DNA from: Phragmites australis
Taxonomy: Eukaryota > Streptophyta > Magnoliopsida > Poales > Poaceae
DNA length: 64,000 nt
NCBI RefSeq assembly: GCF_958298935.1
Contig: NC_084936.1
Coordinates: 5,029,501-5,093,500, forward strand
Reading direction: 5' to 3'
Made by a program: the position numbers and the translations under genes. This document shows positions 22,052-32,780 of this stretch, in pieces. The notes under the pieces are model-generated. The model saw nothing but the letters and a program-made list of their open reading frames with translations. It was not told the DNA's origin and ran no database searches. How positions within the stretch are numbered: the stretch's first letter is position 1; each line of letters begins with the position of its first letter.

Positions 22052-23650
22052 TGAAAGTGTATCTAGGCCCCCTAAGTGGGTTTTGGCTTATTGATGATAA
22101 AACGATTAAGAAACTAATATGTTTATCGAAGCTATGAAAAGGTCTTAGTCTCAATTGTGAAGACTCACGACGATTGATGCCCCTCGAAAAGAAAAGAGAA
22201 GCAATGAGTAGTACTCAATAGGATTTAAATTGTTCTATCTTTGAAATTGAGTCTAGGTTAGCTGTATTACTAAGAGGGTTGCATTTGTTAGCATTCATGG
22301 TGTCTCAATGCTCAAAATAATCCTTTAGAACCAATAGTTGAGAGACACTTTCACCCACGGACACCGGGAAATATTGACAGAGTTTACTGAGTTCGGAGTC
22401 TCCGGTGTTCACCGGATACTCCGGTCCTTAGTGTTTAGGCCGGAGCCTCCGAGAAAGACTCCGCCAGAAGAGCCTCGGTTCCGAATAATTTTAATTGTCC
22501 AGAGTATCCGGTGTTCACCGGACACTCCGGTAGTTGGTGAATTTTTCGCCGGAGTCTCCGAGGGAGACTTCGCCAGGAGTCGCTCGGTTAAGCATTTATT
22601 TTTGGTAGAAAAAGGCCGGAGTCTCCAGTGTTCACCGGATACTCCGGTAGGAAAAATTTTTTGGTCGGAGTCTCCGAGAGAGACTCGGCCAGGGGTCACT
22701 CGGTTAGTATTTATTTTTAAAAGGTCGGAGTCTCTGGTGTTCACGGGATACTCCGGTACCTAGAGAGGCCGGAGAGTCCGGCAAGTCTCCGGACTTTCTC
22801 TCTGTGGTAACTAAGTCTGGACCGGAGACTCCGGGCAGTATAACAGAACCATAACGGTTAGTTCTGACACAGTTCTGACACCGTTTTGACGCTGTTTTGG
22901 ATTTTAGGCCGGAGACTCCGATGTTCACCGGATACTCCGGGGTAGGTATGTCAGAGCAGTAACGGCTAGTTTTTGAGAGTGAGCATATATATACTCCCAC
23001 ACCCCCCAAGCATTAAAGGCTTACTATTGTTGCTGAGTTCTACTTTCATAAAGCCTTCTAAGAGCATTTAAAAGCCCTCAAAACATCTCTAGTGCCTAGT
23101 TTTTGCGTCAAATTCGTGAGATTGTGTTTGGAGTGAAGTTGAGTCAATTGAGCATTGAGTTCATCATCGAGCATACATTGTGATCATTTCTCTTGGAGCT
23201 TTATACTCCTAGATAGCAAGGCGTCACCCGTAGAGCACTCAATCATTGTGGAGTGCCACGGGAAGTTTGTAATCGACATCGACTTGAGTAAGGAAATTCT
23301 AGCTTGATCTTTGTGGTCGCTAGAAGATGATAGGGTTGGAAAAGACCCGACTCTTTGTGAGCTCCTCAACGGAGACGTAGGCACTTCTTTGTGAGGTGGC
23401 CGAACTCCGAGATAATCTCTTGTCTTATCATTTATGCAATTTTAATTAGTTGTGTAGTTTTGGGATTTTTCCCATACAATTAGTTTTTGTGATCATCTTG
23501 CTAGTATCTCTTATTGTTTAAGCTTTGTGCTGATATTCAAACAAGTATCACCTTTTAGACCTTAGTTGTTCTTGCTTAACTTTAGTTGTTCTCAAGTTCC
23601 TGTTTAGATCGGAGACTCTGGACTAGATCGGATACTCCGGACAGACTGTG
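22052..23650 (+). mobile_element. Sirevirus 3' LTR, truncated at its 3' end
   Basis: It starts tgaaagtgtatctagg after the polypurine tract. Bases 22395-22945 contain repeated palindromes built on TCCGG-TGTTCA-CCGGA with variable flanks. The sequence ends at 23650 without the usual terminal ...tttca segment, joining directly to the Gypsy LTR at a point equivalent to about 5986 of unit A. About 0.87 kb of the Gypsy LTR is missing, so one deletion removed the LTR end and its flank. Confidence 0.7.
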
Positions 23651-24628
23651 AGGGAGCACAGCAAGGCGGTGCGCGCGCGCTGGTGTCATGAGGACGTCGA
23701 CGGTGAGGCGGCAGCAGCGCCTACCTTTTTCCCCGGAGCATGGGTGTGCTCTGCGCTGGCCAAGCATCGGCAGTTGCAAAAGTCACGCGTGCAGGGCATG
23801 GGGGGAAGAGAGAGGGCGCACCTGAGAGAGAAGAGAGAGAGAGAGAGAGCGGAGAAGCGGAGGCCGGTCGGGTGTGTGCGTGATATTTCCCCAGAGAGAG
23901 GAGACGGCATCCGGCGACGAGTGCGCGCTAGAGGGAAGAGAAAGGAGAAGGGCGCGACATGCGGATTGACGACACGTGGATCTTGGACGGCCAAGCGACG
24001 CGTGGGGCGGACGAGTGAGCTGGGCCGTTGGTGTTGCTGCGGGGGAGGGAAGAAAAGGAGACGGCTGAACGGGCCGCCGGCTGGGCTGCGTGAGGAAAAA
24101 GAAGAGGGAAGGGGCTGGGCCGAAAGAGAGAAGAGGGAGGAATTCGGCCCGCGAGGGGGAAAAAGAATAATTGGGAAAAGAGTAAAGTTTAAATTCAATT
24201 TGATGTATTTGAATTTGGATTTGATTTTGAATTCAGATCAACTTTATTTAGAAAATTTAATATTTGGATCTCGAGACTTTTTAGAAGATGATTTGAATCC
24301 AAGAATTTGAATTTGACATGGATTCGAGCTGAACAGAATCTAATAGTAGGTTTGAATTTGAGAGACATTCAAGTTCAACCCTCCACATAAGAATCAAAAA
24401 TCTCAAACTGATGCATATAAATCAACTTAAAGCAGAGACTATTTTAGAATTGATTCTACAGCACTTCTAATCACCTAAGCATCTTATAGACATGATGTAC
24501 ATGTATACTAGTATATATATATCTAAGTACCTAATCTCTTAACCCATAGTTAGTCTAATTAATCCTAAAAAGTTTTAATTTAGAGAGAATTTTGTAACTT
24601 GTTAACATGCTCAAGTCAGGATGTTACA
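23651..24628 (-). mobile_element. Gypsy solo LTR, right part
   Basis: Homologous to about 5986-6972 and ends ggatgttaca. It is followed by gtgag (24629-24633), identical to the five bases before 11931. The matching target duplications show a true solo LTR formed by recombination between the two LTRs, before or after the Sirevirus entered. Confidence 0.8.
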
Positions 24629-24920
24629 GTGAGAGCGAGCTGCACCGCACGTCGGCACGAGCCAAAACTCTAATTCATCAAAAATTCAGGTCCGGACGAT
24701 GTATCAGTACTGGTTAGTATAAAAAACCAGCACTGATAGTATTAGTGATAGTTTTTAATACTAACCGGCACCGATACTACTTATCAATACCCATTTTTTG
24801 TTTGAATGAATGAGCATATGTCTATTTGCTACGAACCGGCACTGATACACTATGAGTGTCAGTTTTGACCTAACTGACACTGATGAGGCGCTACTTTTGA
24901 TGGGTTTTGTAGTAGTGCTA

Positions 24921-25167
24921 CTTACTCTGGTCATAAATACATGTCATTTTAAAAGTGGTTCCATCAAAATTTTAAAACTTTGACTATTAATAGCTTTGAA
25001 AATATTTAGTTTGGAAACCTTAAAATTATATATGCAGATTTGTCTTAAAAATGCTTTTATAATATAACAAATTCAATTGAGTTTATAAATATATTCTAAT
25101 AAAAAATATTGATCAAAATTATATATTACAATTTATATCTTATTTAAAATAACATGTATTTATACTG
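24921..25167. mobile_element. MITE-like insertion with inverted ends
   Basis: The ends form imperfect inverted repeats around ATAAATACATGTCATTTTA and AAAATAACATGTATTTAT. The interior is AT-rich and about 250 bp long. This fits a Stowaway-like (Tc1/mariner) MITE, but the borders are degraded. Confidence 0.5.
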
Positions 25168-26131
25168 CACCAAAATATCTCATCAGTGCCGGTTCAAAAT
25201 CGTCATCAATGACGGATTTTGAACCGATACGAATTACTCGGCACTGATAATCACTGACTATCAGTGCCGGGTATGGAACTGGCACTGAAAATCACTATCA
25301 GTGCCAGTTGGTGGCTCCAACCGGCACTGATAGTCGGTCTCGATTCAATATTTTTCGGGCTAAAAAAAGTTTCAATTTTTTTCGCGACCAAATGCTATCT
25401 ACCCGACCGCGCCCAATATTCACAAAGTCACGTGATATTCGCTCACATGCGACAACCAAGACTCGAATTCAAGACCTCACAGCCTGTGCACACGCATGAC
25501 CCCTCTAACCATTTCAGCTATCATCGTTCGTGAGTATAGTAGCAAAATAAATTATTTTGACTTCTTCTGATTGAACGTTTGAATAGCTATTTGGATAATT
25601 CAATGGTCTCAAATAAAAAAGGATCAACTGCAAAGTTGTTGATCTCATCGAGAGCTACAATTTTCATATAAAGTTTTTCCCCATCCGACTTCGGTGAAAA
25701 AGTTATGGGTTTTTTAATGTGAACCGTCATCGACCACTGCTGCAACTTTATTATAATTGTTTGGGTATTTTAATGACCTCAAATTAAAAAGTTTTTAACT
25801 ACAAAGTTGTAGATCTCATCGATAGCTATAATTTTTATATAACGTTTTACCCCATCCGACTTCATGTGAAAAAGTTATGAATTTATTAATATGAGCCGTG
25901 ACAGTAGTAATAATCAATGGTGGTTCGTAAATAGAACCGACACTGATACTGATTATCAGTGCTGATGTGTGCTAGAACCCGCACTGATATAATCACTATC
26001 AGTGCTGGTTATCTTATCGGCTATTGTTCGCACGCAGGAGTTTAAGAACCAATACTGATACATCTTTAGTGCTGATTACTGTAAAATCAACACTGATAAG
26101 ACGTTACATATGTTGTGTTGTGTACTTAGTG
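25168..26131. mobile_element. Second CACTA element after unit B
   Basis: It carries subterminal CAGTGCCGG-type repeats in inverted orientation at both ends and ends in TAGTG at 26131. The left end is a decayed CACTA terminus (caccaaaatatc). It is homologous to 7246-8206. No transposase frame is present. Confidence 0.6.
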
Positions 26132-27659
26132 TTATCTATCTATATGTTGAGGAAGAAGCCTGATTCAATTCGATCTGTAAAAATTCGACCAAACTCTTAA
26201 CAATCCTACATGCATCTCAATCTTGACGAGGCAACAAAATGGTGTTGGCGCGCTGACATCCGACCATGGATGCATGCACTTTGATTACCACTTGGTTTGC
26301 AAGGGATATAAACCTGTTTTATTTGGTCTCTTACGTATACGCACCTTGTTCGATCTCCTTAATCTCTTACTCCCTGCATAAGCGTGCATGCAAGGATAAT
26401 GCCATGCAGAGAAATCCAGATACAGCTTAATTATTATTACACCGTTCTGCTCCCTTCCTGAGCTCTCTCTTTGCTAGCCTGCTCGGACGGACGCATGAGC
26501 CGCATATACGTACATACATATACACGCGCGGTACATACGTTGAACTGTACGTGTTCTTCGATCGGCCAGCGACTCTTTCAGCACGTACGGCATGCACACG
26601 TACGGCCGCATATATGTACGTACGTTGAACCGTACGTGTTCTTCGATCGGCCAGCGACTCTCGACCTTAAACCTACACAATCTATTTCACGGGACTCCTA
26701 TATAGACGAATTTATAGAACCGTTTATTAAAAGAGTATTATGAATGACTTTAAATTAGAACTGTTTAAGAAAATACCAACGAGCAGTTACAATAAAACAG
26801 GATTTTATAGTACATACGGTTACAAACTATAACCGTCTGTACTAAAGTAAAGACGATTTTAAATTAGAAACGTTTGGCAATAATAGTTCAGACGATTCTA
26901 AATTAGAACCGTTTGTAAAAAAAATAATATAAACAGTTCTAAACTAGTAAAGATGGTTCTATTTAGAAGAAAAGAAATAGTATAGAAGCTTCTAAACTTA
27001 GAACCGTCTGTATCAATAGTGTTTCACTCGTTTTAGCATATATTTTATATAGATTATTTTCATATAATGTTCAGCAATGAACGGCAGGTGAGACGGTAAG
27101 GAAAAGGTTATGGGTTCGACTCTTAGAAAACACGTTTATGATATTTCACGTGAAAAATCGTGTGACTTGCGACCACACCTATATAATATTATAGGGGCTC
27201 GTGTGGATAGGAAAAATATATTTTTCAAAAAATTTAGTACATACGGTTTTAATAATAAGTCATCTGTACAAATTATACATACGGTTAAAAATCGTTTGTA
27301 TAAATCTGATTTGTACAGATTTTTTTTAAAAAACATTCCGCACGGGTTTCCAAAACAGCTGTACAATTTATTTTTCTAATAGTACGTACATACGCATCGA
27401 CGTTATTGTGCAAAGCAGCTCGTCGTACGCACGGGTACAAATGATCATGACTAGATCAATATGCACTATCTACGTGATCGATGATAATGCGACTGAGACG
27501 GCCTGGCGCCATCAGATCGATTCAGTGACAAGATCAAAATACCGCTTCCAAACCCAGTCATCAGTGTAGAAGTACCCGTTGGATTTCAGCCTCACTTGAC
27601 CTCGTGCCTCTAGTCAGAGCTACCATTTCTCTGTGTCTGAACACGCGTGTGCAGCAGCA
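26132..27659 (+). promoter_or_regulatory. Upstream region of PROPEP unit C
   Basis: The distal part (26132-26680) matches upstream sequence of B and F and contains a local duplication of a segment ending cgtgttcttcgatcggccagcgactc (ends near 26575 and 26658). The middle (26740-27380) is the AACCGTCTGTA repeat block. The proximal part (27400-27640) is homologous to A and B but differs at many sites. No coding sequence is supported. Confidence 0.55.
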
Positions 27660-27670
27660 GTCAAAGTCAA
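27660..27670 (-). promoter_or_regulatory. Paired W-box cores upstream of unit C
   Basis: GTCAAAGTCAA, identical to unit B, about 60 bp upstream of the TATA box. Confidence 0.55.
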
Positions 27671-27727
27671 ACACCACATCGTACTATACCTTCCTGCTGC
27701 GTCCGCTCCTTGTTCCCGTCGATCGAT

Positions 27728-27734
27728 TATAAAT
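27728..27734 (+). promoter_or_regulatory. TATA box of PROPEP unit C
   Basis: TATAAAT, 98 bp upstream of the ATG at 27826. Confidence 0.75.
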
Positions 27735-27825
27735 AGCTAGCGCGCCACCCAGCAGCTAACAGCAGACACCCAGCGAGACAGCGACCATCCATCGATCAGC
27801 AAAAGGGATCGAGCAAGCCACGGCC

Positions 27826-28218
27826 ATGGCGGCGGCGTCGTCGTCCTCACTCCCGCTCCAGCTCCTGGGGCTGGGCGCGCCCTACCGCCCTTCGCCTTCC
27901 CCGCGCCTTGAGCCGGAACCCGTCGCCGCCGCTGGTTATTGCGACGACGACCAAGAAGAAGAAGCAGGGCGCGGCGACGAGACCGCTGCTGCTGCAGGCT
28001 TGCCGCGGCAGGCTGACCAGCTGCGGGCGGAGAGGATAAGCGCTGCTCCCGTGGGGCGCCCCGATCAGCCGAGGGAAGGCGGCGGCGGGAAAGTTCACGC
28101 CGCGCCGACGTCGGCAAAGCGAGGATGGAGAGCCCCGACGCCGCCTGGTCCGCCGAGGGAAGGGACCGGCGGCCAAGGTGGAATCGTCCATGTCGTTCGT
28201 ACAGCTGCTGCTTCTTGA
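27826..28218 (+). CDS. PROPEP-like elicitor peptide precursor, unit C (130 aa)
   Basis: Intact frame, one residue longer than A because of an extra Ser codon near the start. Apart from that and Val/Leu at position 15, the protein equals unit A, and the coding DNA differs from A at only about three places. Both Pep-like motifs and the long C-terminal tail are intact. Basic residues before each motif offer possible cleavage sites; type II metacaspases cut after Arg or Lys in known PROPEPs. The upstream region diverges from A far more than the coding part does. With intact motifs and intact W-boxes, this is the best candidate of the three for a functional gene. Confidence 0.72.
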   Translation: MAAASSSSLPLQLLGLGAPYRPSPSPRLEPEPVAAAGYCDDDQEEEAGRGDETAAAAGLPRQADQLRAERISAAPVGRPDQPREGGGGKVHAAPTSAKRGWRAPTPPGPPREGTGGQGGIVHVVRTAAAS

Positions 28219-28569
28219 ATCTTGAGTTGCATATATAACTAATGGAGCTAGCTAAGGGCACAAGAAGGATTGATTGAAGATGAGAGAATCATGTGGCAGA
28301 TGAATATGAACAACTGATAGATTGGATTAGACTAGCTAGTGGCTAATACTACCAGATAGTACTTTTTTGTGTGCGTATGAAACCAGATTAGACTATACCA
28401 TATTACTATGTCACATGAATTGGAATTTGGAACTTGAGATAAAATGGTCTGAATTTCGCTCGGAAGGGAAGAGAACCAATTCAAAATGTTCAGTTGCTAC
28501 CCATATAGGTGAAGCCGAACATTTAGTTCCGGGAGCTTGATATAATCTTTGAAAACTCAAGCATCTTCT

Positions 28570-28989
28570 AGTGTTTTCTTTATCTATTTTTTACGTAGTG
28601 GTATGTAATTCTTCAACGGTGTTCTCTTGTTACTTGGAGCTAGCTTGAATTAATGGGGTGCTCCGAGCTAGTGATGAGAGAGAGAACACCGGTGTTCTCC
28701 GAGCTATTCTCCGATTGGTCGATCGGCTCTGCGACTCTCATGCACACGTATTTGCGCGGCTGCGTAGCTGCATTGACCCATCAACAGACGCGTGGAGGCC
28801 ATGCAAGCTTCTGAGACGTACGCCCGGACCCATGGCCGGATCAAAACATTTGCTAGAGGCTAATCCCAGCCAGTCCAAGACTAGCTAGTACGCTCGTACT
28901 TTTCAACTAGCTAGGCAAAAATCTAAAATTAGATAATATATATATATACATATTTATTGAAATAGACAATATATTATTGTATTTACAAT
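28570..28989. other. Spacer after unit C with a CACTA-like end
   Basis: At about 28584-28603 the sequence reads ttttttacgtagtg, the complement of a CACTACGTAAAA terminus resembling the left end at 1693. The unit C flank may therefore hold a deletion remnant of the same insertion. The rest is unremarkable; a 76-codon open stretch at 28658-28888 has no recognisable features. Confidence 0.35.
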
Positions 28990-29360
28990 TTTAGTATTCG
29001 TATTCGGCACATCATTTATCGAAAATGGAATTTCGATACACTGTACACCGAAAAACCGCGGGTCCGATCATATTCGGTATACCGTGTACCGAATATGACA
29101 CTCTAGTCTGTATTCGGCATACTATGTGCCAAATATCAACCGTATTTGGCACACCGTGTGCCGAATACGGGCTACAGTGCCATATTTAGCACACTGTGTG
29201 CCAAATATGGCCGTCTGCCGTGCGGTTACTAATTCGGCACATAATCATATTCGGCACACCGTGTGCCGAATATCAACCATATTTGGCATACGACGTGCCG
29301 AATACGGGCTATAGTGCCGTATTCGGCACACGGTGTATCGAATATGGCCGTGTGCTAAAT
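28990..29360. repeat. Array of TATTCGGCACAC/GTGTGCCGAATA palindromes
   Basis: About ten imperfect direct and inverted copies of TATTCGGCACACCGTGTGCC-type units are packed into 370 bp. Such clusters occur in subterminal regions of DNA transposons, but no terminus or target duplication was found. Several units can fold into hairpins. Confidence 0.6.
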
Positions 29361-30496
29361 TAGTGACCGCATGGCAGGCGTTTTATGTTGTTACTAACAT
29401 GCACACATTCAGCCCGGACGGAGACACTGTTAGGTTCAATGATCTTGATGTATGAAATTAATAACATATCTATACCTTCTTTTCAATTTCTATACGTGTT
29501 CAGGGACTAATTCTTTCGATTCTTCAAATGCAGCTCTCGAAACTACGCACAAATACGTTAAAACTTGCAGAAATACATGCCCTTCAAGCATAGATTGTCA
29601 GGTTCTTCTTAGAACATATTATCAATCCATACGACGAGTTTCATGAACCGATCATGCCATCCACACGTCACAGATCTTCAGATGGCACCATTCCTTCTAG
29701 TACAGAGTATGCGATAAGAAGGAAGGCTACCAAGGGGCTTGACAACGTATTATATTTGGGCAAATGACACGATATTAATGTATGTCATCAATTACTATTT
29801 ATTAATAAATGATATGAATTACTATGTATGGTGCAAAGTTGGTATCGATGGGATGGCCTTCCAACGATGATGCGAAGGAGGAGTAAGAAGCAACGGACAT
29901 GAAGCGTGCCTTGGATGAGGATGAGAGACTGGCCCATCAGTTGTGCGCTACGGAGGAGCAAAAAGCTGCGTCCCGTAAGCGTGCCCAGGATGAGGAAGGT
30001 GAGAGGGTGGCCCGTCAGTGTGGTACGGAGGAGGCTGAAGGCTCAAACCGTAAAGATGTACAGGCGTCAGACTTCGATGTCTTTGACACGCCGGCGAGCC
30101 TGGAGCTTAGGCGACACTGCGGTCGATCAGGCATGGCCGGGTCCAATGCTCCACCACCATCGCCCCCCTGTCCCCGGATGTACACATGCTAACAGTCGGC
30201 AGTGCGGAGACGCGGTCCTCATCGCGGGAGAGGAAGTAGAGGGATACTGGATTGGCTGAACTCGACCGACTTTTCACGAGGTGACCTGTGAGAACTATTA
30301 TGTACATATGTGTATTTGTCGATGCCTATGACTTGAAATATGTGTTCATTACTATGTATTAATAAGATGCATTTATTATTGATTTACATTAAATATATGT
30401 ATCATTGCATGCATGTATTGAGAGAGAGATGGAGAGATTGAGGAGTGAGAGGGAGTACAGAGAGGACAGAGAGAGGGAGGAGGGGAGGGAGAAGAG
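29361..30496. other. Unassigned region with one small open frame
   Basis: Mostly AT-rich sequence without recognised features. An open frame at 29899-30192 (97 codons, plus) is rich in Glu, Lys and Arg, with a partial repeat of a RLAHQL-like and RVARQC-like segment. It has no known domain that I recognise and could be a transposon fragment. Purine-rich sequence lies at 30418-30490. Confidence 0.3.
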
Positions 30497-30717
30497 GCAA
30501 AACACTACCGTCTGAATCTTTCTACAGATAGTGATTTCAGGTTTATCACTGCCGGCTGAAGGATTTAGCCGGTAGTGATAAGGCCCTTCGCTGCCGGTCC
30601 ACCCAGCCGGCAGTGATAGTCCACGACTATCACTACCCGTTGCCCACTGCCGGCTCCAAAATCGACAGTGAAGGTGGTTTTGGAGCTGACAGTGAAGGGG
30701 CTTTCTGCAGTAGTGGC
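30497..30717. mobile_element. CACTA-like subterminal fragment
   Basis: Inverted copies of CACTGCCGGCT lead to a right end ctgcagtagtg, the complement of a CACTACTGCAG terminus. A possible left end, cactaccgtctg, lies at 30497, but the flanking trinucleotides differ. It is a short non-coding remnant. Confidence 0.45.
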
Positions 30718-30976
30718 ATCTGCTTGTGATGTCTTCCAAGCGCAACGTCGAACCTACGAACAACAGTCTCCAGTCGCTATCAACTCTAGATCTGGATAGG
30801 TCTCTGTTGATGTAGCTCATCGAACGATTCAACTTACTATGATCGAAGTGTCCAAATCCACTGATCGAGTTGTCGATCGCCACCATACTGCACCTTGCAC
30901 AATGTCCCTCCTGGACCATGCAAGCTTTGCGTGTTGCTGAATATCTTCTCGTGCCTTCACATGATCTTTCTCTATA

Positions 30977-30990
30977 GCTCTGATACCACT
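30977..30990 (-). other. Primer-binding site of a Copia element
   Basis: Read on the minus strand, AGTGGTATCAGAGC is the standard initiator-tRNA-Met primer-binding site of Ty1/copia elements, and it directly follows the LTR end. Confidence 0.8.
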
Positions 30991-31271
30991 TGTTAAAAAT
31001 TTAGTGAAAGCACACCAATATCGACAAACTAAGCACAAGATCAACACACCAAAGCACAATATTTTTAACGAGGTTTGGTCATCTTGTCTATATCGTCGGA
31101 GCATGACTACGAATACTCCTCCTCTTATTCATCTGTTGTCATCCAAAGGTTATAAAGATGGTGCTCAATATTTATAGGTCTCGAAATAGAAATTGTAACT
31201 CAATTCGTAATCCCACCTAATTATAACTCTAGCATATTTGTAACCGACTCTTTTGTACATATATCCCAACA
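30991..31271 (-). mobile_element. Copia 5' LTR, minus orientation
   Basis: On the minus strand the LTR starts TGTTGGGATATATG and ends TTTTTAACA, about 281 bp with TG...CA ends, and runs straight into the primer-binding site. Internal sequence continues left for at most about 260 bp (to about 30718) with no domain visible. The other LTR is absent from this window. Confidence 0.75.
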
Positions 31272-31344
31272 CCATGTATGCACCTCATCAATCTACTCCC
31301 ATTTTACCCATGCCAACAAATTCTGCGATTTGATTTACCCTGCA

Positions 31345-31572
31345 TATACAGGTTTATTTGGCAGAACTCTGATTCTAAAAATTTTTAGAGCTAGGTACCT
31401 TTAGCTCTACGAATTCGTAAAGCTGAAGCTAAAGGTATACCCGAGTTGTTTGAGTGTGCCATCTTCTTCCTATTTTAGATTAAAAATAAAGATTTATATT
31501 ATTTTATTTTAGTCTATAAATTTTAGATCTGACATATAGATAAAGTTAGAGCCATCTCAAAAGAGACCTTAG
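31345..31572. mobile_element. MITE-like element, also found at 49690
   Basis: The left end aggtttatttggcagaactc and a right end near aaaagagacctt form weak inverted repeats. The AT-rich interior shares order and motifs with 49690-49925. Probably a hAT-type or related MITE; its borders are approximate. Confidence 0.4.
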
Positions 31573-32586
31573 ATACACGGACGGATCATGCATGGATGTT
31601 TCAACGTTTTGGAACCGCCAGCATTCAGTACGCACGTCTTTGCAGTTACGCTAATGACAGAAACAGATAAGTGTATATACTAATCTGGAGGCTGATATAT
31701 ATTTTTGTGGATGGGATATCCACAAGCAAGCAGACAGGACAAACAGGTAGGGCGCTTGGTATCAGGTGATGGAGCAGGTAGCTGCTGGACTGAGAATCCC
31801 AGTAGAGAGGTGAGCCATGGCTGGCTGTGGAGCTGGTGGAGATAGATGGACATTGAATATATTCCGACGAGAGTTGGTGGGCGAGTTAATCTTGCGATCC
31901 ATTTCAGTTCACGCGGATGGGATCGATCGATGAGATGAGATGAGATGAGAGCGAGGACGGTTCAGTTTGTAGGGTTTGTCTGCGTCCTGTTGGTCTTTCC
32001 ATGCGTCGTCCTGCTCGAGAATTCCGTCCTGTTCTCGCGCGCCTGTTTCAGGAGCAGGTGTGGTCGCCACGGTGGCTCTGTCGCCGGTCATTGTCAGTCA
32101 CCCATTGATCCAATCGAGCGAGCGCAATTTACACCCACGTCATGCTCTCGTCGATACTAGTGCGAGCAGTAACTTAATTTCTTTTCTTTGGGAGTGTTTT
32201 GTTTTGTAAATACAGTGGTAGTATTAAGTACTAACTACAATGTGCCTAGTTAAACTCTGCTATTGTTTAGAGCTTGTGATTCTTTATTTTTTTTTTAAAG
32301 AAGAGTTTGTGATTCGGCAAAAATGAAAATGATGCGGGTGAATTCGTCATACATATAGTTCTGTACTATTACATTTCCTGTAACATTCAGATTAAAAAAA
32401 AAAACGTAATTTTAGTCAAAGAACATTTGTAGTCCACTTTGAAAAAACTCAAAAGAACATGTCAAGATCTTCTCCCTTTTTTTTGCCTAGAGAGAGTAGT
32501 AATAGTTAGTAGCAGCATTCAAGGGCATTGCTATATGTCGTGCGTGCGGTGCCTGCCCTTCTTCTCCTCCTCCGGTCCACCATACA
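31573..32586. other. Upstream region of the canonical PROPEP
   Basis: No gene is seen. A W-box core lies on the minus strand at 32415-32419 (plus GTCAA). A short open frame at 31945-32160 has no convincing features. Poly-A and poly-T runs are frequent near 32290 and 32395. Confidence 0.4.
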
Positions 32587-32593
32587 TATATAG
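32587..32593 (+). promoter_or_regulatory. Candidate TATA box of the canonical PROPEP
   Basis: TATATAG, about 190 bp upstream of the ATG at 32781. A second AT-rich candidate (aataaatag) lies about 20 bp further on. Confidence 0.4.
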
Positions 32594-32780
32594 CAGTCAA
32601 TAAATAGATGGAACGGCTGGCTCGGCTCATTCCTCACTGCTAAATCTGCAGTGCCCTACTGGGGAGGAGTAAATCGCATTGAAAACTACGAGCTTATCGC
32701 ATACCAAATAGAAAGAGGAAGAAGAAGAGAAAAACAGAAGCCTCCAAGGAGGAGAAGAGGAGGACGACGACGAATCAGCC

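Larger units (their letters stand above)
11214..24917. mobile_element. CACTA element after unit B, with nested insertions
   Basis: The left end CACTACAACAAAACACC at 11214 and the right end at 24917, whose reverse complement reads CACTACTACAAAACCCATC, form matching terminal inverted repeats. Both are flanked by cta (11211-11213 and 24918-24920), a perfect 3-bp CACTA target duplication. Subterminal CAGTGCC-type repeats occur near each end. Inside lies a Gypsy solo LTR, itself split by a Sirevirus. Without the insertions the element is only about 1 kb and has no transposase. Confidence 0.78.

Noticed and set aside
28990..29360. CRISPR-like array
   Set aside because: The units are imperfect, palindromic and directly adjacent without unique spacers, in a plant nuclear context.
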